Positions 48,688 to 61,200 of a stretch of 64,000 nt of DNA are shown here, in pieces (position 1 is the first letter of the stretch; each line of letters begins with the position of its first letter). The translations under genes and the position numbers were made by a program. The stretch comes from Solenopsis invicta. Lineage: Eukaryota; Arthropoda; Insecta; Hymenoptera; Formicidae. The notes under the pieces are model-generated. The model saw nothing but the letters and a program-made list of their open reading frames with translations, was not told the DNA's origin and did no database searches. Where the stretch lies: assembly GCF_016802725.1 (NCBI RefSeq), contig NC_052670.1, forward strand, positions 14,537,641 to 14,601,640, written 5' to 3'.

Positions 48688-51502
48688 TTATGTGTGTAAT
48701 ACATCATGGATGCTCTTGAACGCATGTGCTAGTGCTTGTATGTATTGGTTAGCGTTACGACTGCCCTCATAACTGGTTACGACTGAACCCAAACGATTGT
48801 CTTGAATCATATATCTGGAAAAAAAAAAAAAATATATATATATATGTTATGAAGATATAACAAGATGCTAGTTATATCATTTTCAATGACAATGTCTTAC
48901 CCAACTCCATAGCCATCAGGTACTACTGGTCCAAATCCACCAACCATTACATCTGGACTTGATAAAGTAGATGTAGACAATATTATATAATTTAAGGCAT
49001 CGTAAGCTGGATCTTGAAAAATGATCGGCTTAGTTGAACCCAATTTCTCTGAAATTTTTCTCAAAACGAATAGATGCCTGTCGAATCCTTGGCCTGTGAA
49101 ATATCGTTAAATCTATATATTTTTTCTCTAAAAATTATTTATTTAAAAGTTGCTTAATAATTAAAAAATTACCCATTACGGCCTCTTTCGTAAGCACGTT
49201 ATGAGCTTTGCTACAATCGAGTATCATTTTTTTTAGCTCTGATTTAAAAAGCTCGATTCGCTTTTGAGTCATAGCGACGCAAATTGCTTTAGTCTCCAGT
49301 GTACAAGGTCTGATGGTTTCTGTTCTGCCATGTTTATATGCAGCTGTGCTGCAAGATTCATAAGTTGGTACCAATTTGCCTTCTAGGGTATATAACGCCA
49401 ACTGGAATGCTAGCTGCATCACGGCGTCCGGACTTACCCCGAGCTTTTTACACTGATCCTTACCAAACTCTTCGTTAATTATGAAATCAACGCACAGTCG
49501 ATTCACCCACGCCTGATAATCAGCTTTTTGCTGATCAATGATACTTTCGCTTTTCGCGTCAATAGAGAAATTTAATCTCTCTACGTTTACGCTTTCTTTA
49601 GAGAGCTCATCGACTTCGTTAGGATGAAATCTAGGTTTTTTCGATATATCACCTTTCACATCCTACAGGAAGATTTTTAGATTTCATAATTTTCAAACAT
49701 TTCTAGTAATTGCATTAGGTCTAATGTGTCTAAAACTGTAATACTCACTTGGAAGAATCTGAGTACCGCAACACCATCTCCCCATGAGTGCTCAAAGTTG
49801 ATTCCGCCGTAACCATCCTTGGAAACAATGAGGGAAAACGACTTGTCAAACCATCGGTTAGTACCGTCTGCGTGCAAATACGTTTTAATTAACTTGTTAT
49901 ATTCGGTACCGATTATTTCATCGTCCAAGATCATTACAAATACAGCAGAGTCGATTTTCTGAAGAATTTCCCGATTCCCCGTTTCGACTAAATGTGAACG
50001 CGCCCGTGCCCATTGATCCCTTTCCGATGATGTAAGAACGCCCACGGGATACCTATTCAGTGGCCTGTCGTCTTCCAAAATAGTTTTCAGGCATGCAGCT
50101 ATTTCTTTAGGACTACGAATGGAGTCGTTCGCATCCAAAACGTCGAATGTATAAAAATGACCTCTCCTCATTACAACCAAGTGCTTGGCCGAGGGATCGT
50201 GAAAGATTCTATCTTTTCCTAACTCCGGTATTCTTGTTGTATTAAATAGATTCTTGTATTGGGACATATCTAATGGAAAAGCCTACAACAAAAAATTTAT
50301 TGTTAAATTTTGTTACAAATTTCCATTTATCTCAGAATATCGCATAAAGCTATGATTACAGTGAATGGGTGTTCTGATGAACTTTTCTTCTAACGAATAC
50401 ATCAGAACAAATAAGCATTTCTATAAGTATATGTGTCTGTGACTCGTCAAAACAAGTTGATCGTTTAAACGTACTGGTTTCTCCGTCCGAATTCGAGCAA
50501 ATATTGGAAAACTAATCAGTTTAATGTTTAAAAATAAATGTTTCCAAATAAAAGTCTGGGATATAAGAAAACAAAACTTATAATCGAAACTGTATGGTAT
50601 TCTTCATTTTTTTTTTCTCTTGAAGCAAATATTTTATTCACGTATTTGTTTCACTCATAAGTAAAATTTTTAAGACTGAAGATAACTCCATTCGAAAATG
50701 GATTAATATTTTTTAATGAATAAAATATCGTTTTAATCAGGATTTTAGGCTATATATTTTGAAATATGTCATCACCTATTTCTATCATATTTGCAATTTT
50801 CGATTTTTTAATGTCGCGTTTGCTTATATATAATAGTCATTTAATAGAATTCGAAAAATTTTTCTGATTTTAATGCTTATATTCTATTCAAAAAAGAAAT
50901 CTTCTAAACCCATTGTTGCATTTTTCTGATTACAACTAATGGAAAATATCATTGAAAAACATGATTCAAAGTGTAAATCTGTTACTGGTAATCTTCAATT
51001 AGCTAATGCTTTACATCTGACAGCTAGACATTTTCCCTTTATATTGAAAAGATAAAAAGATAAAAAAAGAATCATCCAGCAGAACAAAAAAAATGTATTA
51101 TTTATATTAAGGAGCGAAAAGATTGCGAACAAAAAATTTAGATTTGAATGTAAAGAGTGTAACGTTGGGCTCTAATGTCTATTTCTACCAACGCAGATTA
51201 ACTTTAATCTTTAAAAGATAAAACGTAAGTTTAAAAGATAAAAAGTAAGTTTAACTTACTTTTTATCTTTTCCATTTTTTAGAGCTAAAGAAAGATAAAG
51301 AGCAAGTTAAACTGTGAGATTAAAGTTCGCATCGGTAGAAATAGACATAAATCATTGTTTTCAGGTTTATCACAAAAAACAAAAAACGAATTTTTAATGT
51401 ATTATTATTAATAAAATCATTATTTCGAATAAAAATTAAAAGAATACCGGATCCTGGAAAAGATTAAATATAATTACTAAAGATATTATAATTAATAAAG
51501 TT

Positions 51503-51535
<33 letters not shown>

Positions 51536-51576
51536 GTATGTATTTATTTATAAACCTGAAAACAATCATTTATGTC

Positions 51577-51633
<57 letters not shown>

Positions 51634-54291
51634 ATATAAAATTTTAAAATTTTTAATAATGGATTTTCCAAAAAATTTGAAGAATTTTGATATCCAAGAC
51701 TTCGCTGGTTTTCATCGATCTCTTGGGGTGAGTCAACTTGCAAATTTATTTAATTTTATAAGATTATTTCATGTCGAATATCACATACATTTATAAAAAG
51801 ATCATGTCATCTCCTTTGACACTATAATACATACGATGGGTGAAGATGCTATTTCGGTCTTGGCAACCCGTTAGTGACTTATTCGCGTTTCGAACCGACG
51901 ATGGCCAGATAATTACTTCGAATTTTATTTGATACGCTGAGGATGACTCCAAAGTGAGTCAAAACGTTCGTTCAATTAATTTAATTTATAAATTTTGTTA
52001 ATAATAAATTAAGCTGTTTTGCGCACTATTACTCACGCTGTACTCTCATCAGCCCTTAATTGTACTTTTATTTTTGTTGTGTAAAAAATATGAATTATCA
52101 ATATTATCCATCTTTGTGTAGTTGCAACATTAAAGGCATATTCTAGTTTGAAAAGTCAAAAAACCGATTTTTTTCAATCAGTTTGTCAATCTTTATACTT
52201 TATACTAGGCCTGTTCAAAGTCTAATTCGCGAGCCAAAGCGTTTCCACCTCTTCATCGCCTCAATAGAGCAAGATAGAGAATAGACAAAAAAGGACAGAC
52301 ACTATCAGCTTTGCCTTCGAAGCTTTGGCTCGCGAGTCAGGTTTTAGACCGACCTACTTTACACTATTGAAAATAAGACTGTAAAAGCCCAAATTAAAAA
52401 TCTGTAGCCTTTTAAGTTTTTTTTTTCTTAATTAACGAAAATTTTTGGTTGCAAATACCCGAATTTTGGCATTTGATATGTGCAATTTCACGCAGCGTTA
52501 CGTGCACGTAACGACGCACGTAAAATAATGCGCAAGCTTTTTATCAACTCATTTGTAATTAAACCAATCTTTTTCTTTATCTCTAAACAATATTATCAAA
52601 AGAAAAAAAGGAAAACGTATTTTATCGGCCTACTATAGCAAAATAAGGCAATTCGTCTTCCTTTTAATGTATGTAAACTTTTTGTAAATTTTTAAATGCA
52701 TTTTTTCAAATCTATGTTTTTCAATTTTGTCCCAAGCTTTTCTCAGAAACTACTGAATTAATTTACTTTTGTCTTGAAACAAAATGTTACGCATAATACT
52801 TGTGGTTGAAACTAAGATTTTTTAATATCTTAAAGTTTTTTTTACAGCTTCCAAAAGTTCAACAAATTTTGCAAAATTCTCATGCTGTATTTTTAGCTGA
52901 TTGCCATTTTGAACATTGCGATAAATGATTTATTTTAGTATTTCAATGATAATCACATTTATGTCGATTAAAATAAACCTTGTTGGCTTCAGATCAGCAT
53001 GAAAGATGCAACTTCTGAGACGGTATAAATAGGATTTCTTATATCACGCTTTATAAGTAATATCTCTACTTTTTATTAATAATGATTAAAAAGGAAATTT
53101 TTATAAAGTTACAAAACAAACATGTATTTAAAATGTCAATATCCCAAACATTTTCAATTCAGAAATGTTTTTAGTTGAAAAAAACTCATAAAAATAGCCT
53201 TTAAATAAAATACTCTTTAAATTAGAATATCCTCTTAAATTTTGAAAATTGTGAACTTTGAAGCAAGGCTACATATCATTAGAATACGCATCTACTGTAA
53301 TCATAATCTAAAGCATCCAATTTATTCATACCTTAAATAGATAAGCACCATACCAGCTAAAGCGAGATGGAATCAGTCTTGTGACGTTGCGAAACAATTG
53401 AGTATCTGACTTCTCAGGTTTCATATGAAATACTTCTGGCTCTAAAATATTATTTTTGAGCGACTTCAAGAACCTCAGCGAAGATACTACTAAATTTGTT
53501 GCTTTTACCAATTGGGTATCATACTTTGGATCAGTTCCTGGCACAAAAACTAAAAAAGGATTGTAGTTGATCGGTAAAGGTTTTCGATCCTGGAGATACA
53601 TGTCAAACCATGGTTCAGTGATATAACTGGTATGTGGATTCTCAGCATTGCTTTGGAGTAACAGCTTTTGTAAGCTCTGTCCTTCGCCAGCGAGGAATTT
53701 TGAGACATAGGATGATGTCTTCTGCAACTCCTCATTGTTCAACAGTGGCTTCTGAGCATTCAAATATCTTCTGCATGTGTCTTCGAGTTTTGGTATAGGT
53801 AAACGGGGCAAGGACGCTTGAAAATGCAATGTTGGCACTTTGCTAATCTGCATATATTGATATTCGGTGGTGTCATACAAAGCCACAGTACTTCTGTGAA
53901 ACAAAGACACAATAATTTGTATATGTTTCTTTAATTACAGTTGCACATTTACACTTCAATGTCTTTATTTCTCAAAAATCGTTCAGTTACTATTCAAATT
54001 ACGATACTAATTATACAGTAGTTAATTTCACACAATTACGATAAGAATGTAAATTTTTGAGTTTAAAAACAAAAATGCTACCACTGCCTTTACTGCTATA
54101 AATACATAAAAACAAGACACTTCTACCTAGCTAATTGTTGTACTAGTGCCACTCCTCCACGGCTTATCTGTAATGTATATAACAGAGAAAAGAAATAAAA
54201 GAAAAACGTATCATCTTAATAATTAAACAGCGAAAAAAAAAAAGTGATTTACCATAAATCTTCGGCATCCGCTTTTCGTTAGGGCAAACAT
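48688..54291 (-). CDS. CPT2: Carnitine O-palmitoyltransferase 2, mitochondrial
   Basis: CPT2 sits on the matrix face of the inner mitochondrial membrane and turns long-chain acylcarnitine plus CoA back into acyl-CoA for beta-oxidation. Seven minus-strand exons join in phase: 54291-54253, 54167-54127, 53893-53332, 50282-49749, 49662-49173, 49093-48901 and 48814-48688. They give 661 residues (human 658). Two tiny exons encode a basic presequence (MFALTKSGCRRFMISRGG). Landmarks are LPRLPIPKLEDTCRRYL, EPWFDMYLQDRKPLPINYNPF, FPLDMSQYKNLFNTTRIPE, VVMRRGHFYTFDV, the catalytic FEHSWGDG (His near residue 379) and FGPVVPDGYGVGYMIQ, with an end in HAFKSIHDVLHT. Intron 3 (50283-53331) is full of repeats. 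The gene is divergent from Synj. Confidence 0.97.
51174..51349. mobile_element. Decayed MITE related to the 43915 element
   Basis: The ends AATGTCTATTTCTACC and GGTAGAAATAGACAT are inverted. The next part, CCAACGCAGATTAACTTTAATC, matches CCAACGCCGATTAACTTAATC of the 43915-44069 element. A second hairpin (AAGTAAGTTTAACTTACTT) is nested in the middle. Confidence 0.65.
51505..51640. repeat. TA/TG-rich microsatellite cluster
   Basis: Several TA runs with interspersed TATG units. The short frame over it (Tyr/Ile-rich) is a repeat artefact. Confidence 0.85.
51937..51966 (+). ncRNA. Hammerhead-ribozyme-like motif, probably retroelement-derived
   Basis: CTGAGGA (fits the CUGANGA core) is followed by a 6-bp hairpin, TGACTC/GAGTCA, and then AAAACG where an active core has GAAA. 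Flanking ACG/CGT can pair as an outer stem. Penelope-like retroelements carry such motifs in their terminal repeats. The missing G suggests a dead copy. Confidence 0.3.
52206..52365. mobile_element. Diverged inverted-repeat element in CPT2 intron 3
   Basis: The left arm has TTCGCGAGCCAAAGC and the right arm GCTTTGGCTCGCGA, inside longer imperfect arms (AGGCCTGTTCAAAGTCTAA against the complement of TTTTAGACCGACCT). About 90 bp of unique sequence separates them. Confidence 0.55.
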
Positions 54292-54487
54292 TTCGTGATG
54301 CGTTCTTTTAACTTAATTACTTTCGAAGAAAAAATGAAGAAAAATATATAAAATTCATAAAATCCATGAGAAATCAACAACCAATGCAGTCAACTGATGT
54401 ATGCACACGCCAGCATACACGATGATTTGATGGTTTGTATCAGTTTGTGTCTAACAAGTGATGCACACAGCACTTGAGCGCACTATT

Positions 54488-54582
54488 GGCTGTGTGTTCC
54501 GAAGTTCAGTACTGAAAATCTATAATTTACGTCACGTATACTATAGTTTTGCAGTACTGGTGGTGAATTTCGGAACGCAGCC
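54488..54582. mobile_element. ~95-bp MITE with GGCTGxGTTCCGAA ends
   Basis: The ends GGCTGTGTGTTCCGAA and TTCGGAACGCAGCC are inverted, with inner AGTACTG copies also inverted. ATT flanks both ends directly, consistent with a 3-bp target duplication. A related, older copy lies in Synj intron 5 (61676-61771). Confidence 0.7.
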
Positions 54583-54673
54583 ATTATAAAAGGCCATCAT
54601 ACGCCAGCAGTGTGCTCCTGAACCCACTGAGTGCAGCGCAATGATGCCGATACTTGGTAACTTGTCCACATTA

Positions 54674-54913
54674 GAGTCCTATATAAAGAGAGAAGCAACA
54701 TTGATGTCCGAAGCTCTGATTGGTAATCTGATTGATACTTGATTGGCTAAGCGAGCAGCCATATTGTGACCACAGCTGTTTGTAGAATGATACGAATGGT
54801 ATTTGATGACGTTAATGACGTTAAAGCGGTCCCAAAATGGCGGTGGAGGACTCAATTGGATACTGAAGGTTGTGGTGGGGGTTCGATGTCGCTTCTCTCT
54901 TTATATAGGACTC
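54674..54913. mobile_element. Non-autonomous DNA transposon with 24-bp terminal inverted repeats and TA target
   Basis: Left end GAGTCCTATATAAAGAGAG(AAGC) and right end (GCTT)CTCTCTTTATATAGGACTC are exact inverted copies. TA flanks both ends (54672-54673, 54914-54915), as for Tc1/mariner-type elements. The ~190-bp interior is non-coding. Confidence 0.75.
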
Positions 54914-55212
54914 TAGTCCACATAAGCTGCGTTCCGCAAACTGCATCATGTGCTAACTCGAACTTCTCTCCTCTAGCGGATCTTCGTTAGTGTATCGTCG
55001 ATGACAACGACAGTTGACAGCGGTGCACAGCGGTGGGCAGCGGTGGTTGGTTGGTGCTGGTTGGTTTTCACTTTCAGTCACGGTGATCACGGTGAGGACG
55101 TCGTTTCGGTACCTGGTTGTCGCAACGTGAAACTGTCGCGGCTCCAAAGAACGTCTTTATTGTTGCCGTTGTCGTATCGCCGCAGCAACAGGAAAATTAC
55201 AACCGCGCAACA

Positions 55213-58200
55213 ATGGCGATGGGCAAAGGCTTTCGCGTTTACGAGAAGCTAGACTCACCCAAGCCGCATTCGGTCATACTCGAGCAGCGGGGTCGTAAGG
55301 AGACGCTGCTCTTCGAGTCGCAGGCGATCGCGGTCCTTTGTAAGTAACCAGGATTACCAGGAGCTACCATCGTCCGCTCGCCGGCCGCGCGCGGTCGACT
55401 CGCTAACTTTATCCCGTATATTCCCGCATCCTCCCACGCATTTAAAATTGAGTAAACGCGCGAGTTTCGATCGCAAGGAGAGAGACGCAAGCAGGATGTC
55501 GAGAGGGCCTTCGAACTGACGTCGTGACAGCCGCGCGTTGTCGCCGGAACGTCAGCTGGAGTTCTATGTTTGTCGTTCCACTGTATGACGTTTCAATCCT
55601 GTGATTTTCAATTGTAAACCGTTGCGCTAGCGTTGTTGTTTTACATCTCGAGGACTCTTACATTTCTGTATGATACATTGAAGAGTGTTCTGATTTCCAG
55701 TTTTTAAAGAACACAGCAATAGGTGTATACAATGATAGTATTTATAGAAGTATCTATTAACTTGATCAACACCAAGCATCTGTTACATTATACTTATGTT
55801 AAACAATGCAAATGTAATATAATATGTTGGTGAGTGTAGAATTTTAACATAGATATAACTGATGGCTAGTGTCAACTGGATATAGATATACTGTCAAGTA
55901 GAATAGACTGTTTACTTTAGTTTACATGTCAAGAAGGGGTTTGGTTTGCAATATAAAACTTAGCCAAACATCTTGCGTAGAGAAAGAGTTAGTCGATAAT
56001 ATTAAAATTGTGGCAGCTGGATACATTCTTAAAATAGGAATAGCTAATGCTGTTGCTGCTGGAGCTTAGTTTATTAGTTATTAAAACGTGATAGCTACAA
56101 GCAGCAAAAAGTTTCCTTGTTAGAATTAAGCATATATGACGGTATTTCGTGAACAATTTGAAAGCATAGTAAAATATTGAGGAATAGCAGCTACTTTTTT
56201 AGTTAATTGTATTGAAGTACATTTTTAATTTTAGCTAACAAGTTGTATTTCACAGTAAATGTATTTTATTTTTTAATAACCAACTTTTAGCGATGATAGA
56301 AAAATTTGAGTTAGCTACTGAAATTTGACTGATATTTCTAAAGCCATCCAGGCAAACTTGTCAAGTATATATGCTTGTGTAAGTTTATTAAAGTATATAG
56401 ATGACAAAACTGCACATAAGCGCAGGTAAGCAATTGGAGCAAATATGAAAAAGCATGAAAACTGAAGTTAATATAAAAATGCAGGCTCAATTCAGACTAA
56501 GAAAGTTACAAAAAAAATAATTATATTGATGGCGTTGGGAATAAAAATAATTATATTAAAACACACTGAAGAATTGCTCTTTAATTACTCCTTTTAATAA
56601 CTATAATTGCTCAATTTAATTAATAATAACAATATTGTTACGTAAAAATACTTAGTTTTTACTTACAATTAGCAAATAACTATTTATTATGTATTTATAT
56701 TTATTTTTTGTGTATGTTTTGGTATGTGCGTGCGTGCGCGCGCGCGCGCGCATGTGTGTGTATTGTATATATTTTACTTTTTTTTAAATCTACTCTCACA
56801 AAATAAGTAGTTCTCGATCTTTTTTTATTGCCATTGTTGGATTTTTAATTTTAAATACTTTCTTGGTGTATGTTTCACATAATTAGTTTAAAATACATTT
56901 TTTTAAATCAATTTTTCAATTTTTATATTATTAAGAATAAGCTTATAAAATAATTTAATGAAATTTGAATAGTTTTTGTTATTGTTTTCACGTTTTGAAG
57001 CATATACATACTTGTACATACATGTAAGCACACTTGTATAAATATACTTGAAATCTATCAGAATGTCTAGATTACAAAACAGTTACAGCAAATGTAGTAT
57101 GCACATTCCAGTTGAATTGTATAAGTATAGTTGATAAGTTTGCTTGAACGTGTGTGATTGGCTTAAAAGGGCATTCTTGTTTGAAGAACCATTTTAAAGG
57201 CTATTTTTATAAATTTTTTGCTCTGAACTAAAAACATTTAGAATATTAATGTTAGATATATGTTTATAAATTCTTTTAACTTTATAAAAATTTGATTTTT
57301 TTTTATTATTAATATAAACTAAATATTCATAAATACAGCATAATTAAAAAAATCCTCTTTAGGAGTACTCTGGTATATACGCTGCACTGATCGAAAACAT
57401 AATTCATCAATATTATTTATTATGTTTAAGGAAAATGAATTATACCATTAAAAACTTTATATTGTCTACTGCTATACAAAAAATTAGAATACGAAATATT
57501 TATTATCTTATATTTGGAAAAAAACCTTTCAAAAATTTCTTGCATTTTTGCTGTAGATTAAAAGTGATGGGATTTATGGCTACTTATGAGTGGGACGATC
57601 AAATTGGATAAAGAATACAAGAACTAAGCACTTGTATTTTCATGTACTCCATTCTTTACTATCTCTCTACCTCTCTACACTTATGTATCATGACATAATC
57701 AATAAACCTTTTATACTTTCTACAAAAAGAGTAATCATTTTACGTAAATTATAATACATCGTTGCGTCATAACATCGACTCATAACATTGACAAGTTGAT
57801 TCAACTCATAATGGTTTTGTTAATCTTAAGAGTAAAAACACTAAAATTACAACACATAACATAATATAAAGGCATATAATACAGTAGTCACAAACAAGAT
57901 ATTTCCACTTCTGTTTTTTCTGCTTTTTACTCGTAAATAAGCGCAGCGTAAATACCCGAGTTACTCCAGTTATATTTTCCAAAGGATTACGTCCTCTGTT
58001 CTGATCTTAATTAAAGCAACGATCCATTATTTTAATCTATACAAATGTGTATGTTGTCATAATTTTTTACTTACTATAATTTAGGAAAACTTAAAAAAAA
58101 AAATTAAAAAATTCTAATTCAATCTCAGCCCAACTTCAAATTTTTTCCCAGTTTTCTCAAACCAAACTCTTGCCCCATTATTCTTCTACGTAGTGAAGTA

Positions 58201-61200
58201 TTGTCACATATTTCTAGAAGTATTATCGATTCGACACCAGAGGATTCTTATGGATATGTGTTACTTGCAGCTGCCGAAGAACACGAGTTCCTAAAGTCGA
58301 AATATACCAAATTGTTGGACGCATACGGATGTTTGGGTGTTTTGCAACTGAACGCGGGCGAAAACACTCTGCTGTACCTCGTCCTGGTTACCGGAGCCTT
58401 CTCTGTTGGAAAGATCGGCGAGTCGGAGGTTTTCCGAATAACGCAATCGAGTTTTGTGCCTCTATTCTATACAAGTCAAGGAACGGAAGACCGTGTGTCC
58501 GAGGTCAGAAAGGTCCTGAACTCCGGAACGTTTTACTTCTCCTGGTCCGCTGGACAGGAGTGGCTTGACATCACCTTAAGCGCTCAGAGAAGATGCAAAT
58601 CGACGACTACGGATAATAGGTTTTTCTGGTCAGTAGGAAACAGTTTTGTAAGATATTCTTTTACACCATAGACTTTAAAGTTGTGTGAACTATTTGAGTA
58701 CAAATTGAATTAGATCGAATCAAGTAAAATTCGATTCAGATTTAAATATTTATGATTCGAATTTGAGCTATTCGAAATTTTGAATCTAACAGTTTGAATA
58801 CGGTTGATTACGGTTCATATATATTGATAATTTTATAAAATCAGATTTGTAGTGACTTTATATCATATAGCATAGAGAAATTTTTTTTGTATTATATTTT
58901 TTTGTATATATATTAAAATTCAATCTAATAATAATTATGTTGTTAATTAAAAATTATATATATCAACGATTCATTTGCAAAAAATTTTGTCGATTTGCTT
59001 CGGTTTGACGTTAAAAACCTTGATTCGCATGTAATAGGCTTTTTAGAATGTAAAATTTTCATCAATGTGAATTATGTGTCACTATTTATGGAAGATGCAA
59101 ACAAAAAGAAAGTTATCTAATCTTATGGATTATTATAATCAGGAATCGGATGTTACATATTCATCTATTAAGATATGGCGTGGACACGAGTCAATGGTTA
59201 TTGAAAGCAATGTGTGGCAGCATGGAGATTAGAACCGTTTACGTTGGACACAGACAAGCTCGAGCGGTGCTTATGTCTAGATTAAGTTGCGAACGTGCTG
59301 GCACTAGGTAAGATAATTTTTCTCTATCTAATGGAAAAGCACACAATAATGCGCAGTTATATTCTCGTTTGTAATATCAAGAATTATCAGTGCTTGATAA
59401 GAGATACGCAAATAACATATGACTAATTCGTATCGCGCATATGCGTTGCGATATGAAACAAAAATCTATTTTGCATAACATATGGCCTGATCAAAATACA
59501 ATATATTGTTACTTCTGTTGAAAATCACGAAAATAACTTTTGTCTAGATTCAATGTTAGGGGAACCAATGATGACGGGCACGTGGCGAATTTCGTGGAGA
59601 CAGAACAGGTGATCTATATAGACAACGAAGTGGCATCTTATGTTCAGACGAGGGGTTCAGTTCCTCTGTTCTGGGAGCAACCTGGTGTACAAGTCGGTTC
59701 CCACAAAGTGAAGATTTCACGCGGCTTTGAGACCTCTGCGCCCGCCTTTGACAGGCATTTAGATATGATCAAGAAACGATACGGTCAACAGGTCATCGTC
59801 AATCTCCTTGGTTCTAGTCTGATTGGCAGCAAAGAAGGAGAAGCGATGTTGAGCCAATTGTTTCAAACCCATCACAATATGTCGGAACACAAGGATGTGC
59901 CACACATCCTGTTCGATTATCACCAGGAATGTCGCGGTGGAAACATGAAGAATCTGTCAAAATTGAAAGCAAAAGTCGAAAAGTACCTTGAGTCATTCTC
60001 GCTGTTTTACGCGGTTGGTAATACCGTGATTCTCGAACAGACCGGTACCATCAGAACAAACTGCCTAGACTGTTTGGATAGAACAAATTGCGTGCAAACG
60101 TTCTTCGCGCTCGAGATGCTGGCCAAACAGATGGGTTTGTTAAAACTGATGGAGAAGCAACAGATGGTCTCAAGATTCGAGGAGGTATTTCGTCAAATGT
60201 GGATCAACAATGGTAACGAAGTCAGCAAGATATATGCGGGCACCGGTGCTATCCAAGGCAGTTCTAAGCTGATGGACGGCGCCAGATCGGCAGCTAGAAC
60301 GATACAGAATAATTTACTGGACTCCAATAAGCAGGAGGCGATCGATATCCTATTGTTAGGTTCAACGTTAAATACAGAACTGGCCGACAGAGCACGTTTA
60401 TTGTTACCATGCAACATGTTACACGCCGCTCCAAATCTCTTACGGGAGGTGTGCAAGCGCTATAACGAGTATACAGATACAATGAATCTCAGGGTGAGCA
60501 TCGGTACTTACAATGTTAATGGAGGCAAGCATTTTCGAAGCGTAGTTTATAAAGATGTGTCCCTGGCCGACTGGTTATTTGACGGACCAGGCAAATCTTC
60601 GTGTAAGTATCCTCCATTTGAAAACACTGAATTGTTATGAAATATGTTACAAAAGAGAAGAAAATTTTATAATGACTCTGTAAATATTGTGAAAGATATT
60701 TTTTTATAATCCAATCTTTGTAACATCTTTTTTCAGCCTTGGTATCTCTACAGCAGCGTGACAATGTTCCTGTAGATATATTCGCGATAGGATTCGAGGA
60801 GATCGTTGACTTGAACGCCAGTAACATTATGGCCGCCAGCTCGGACAATGCCAAGGCTTGGGCCGAGGAGCTGCAGAAGATACTGTGCAAAGACACAGAA
60901 TATGTTCTCGTGACATATCAGCAGCTGGTCGGTGTCTGTTTGTACCTGTTCATACGACCCGTGCATGCGCCGTATCTGCGAGACGTGGCAGTAGATTGTG
61001 TGAAAACGGGATTGGGAGGCGCCACAGGGAGGCGCCACCGGGAACAAAGGCGCCGCAGCGATCAGATGCGTACTGTACTCCACGTCCTTTTGCTTCGTGT
61101 GTGCGCACTTCGCCGCCGGTCAGTCCCAGGTGAACGAACGTAACGCCGACTATGCCGAGATCACAAGGAAGATAACGTTTCCCATGGGTAGAACCTTGAA

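Larger units (their letters stand above)
50283..53331 (-). other. CPT2 intron 3: repeat-rich, no gene
   Basis: About 3 kb between two CPT2 exons. It contains a MITE (51174-51349), TA microsatellites (51505-51640), a hammerhead-like motif (51937-51966) and a diverged inverted repeat (52206-52365). No conserved frame was seen. Confidence 0.7.
54292..55212. promoter_or_regulatory. CPT2/Synj divergent promoter region with two inserted elements
   Basis: Only about 920 bp separate the two start codons. Two non-autonomous elements (54488-54582 and 54674-54913) occupy a third of it. From about 54950 the sequence becomes GC-richer up to the Synj start. No core promoter element is assigned. Confidence 0.5.

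Noticed and set aside
51572..51796. 74-codon plus-strand frame
   Set aside because: Its first part is a TA-repeat translation; the following stretch lacks a recognised domain.
58195..58270. Extending Synj exon 2 upstream to about 58194
   Set aside because: The phase does not fit exon 1 and the extra residues are absent from the family; TTGCAG at 58270 gives both correct phase and AVLSAEEHEF.
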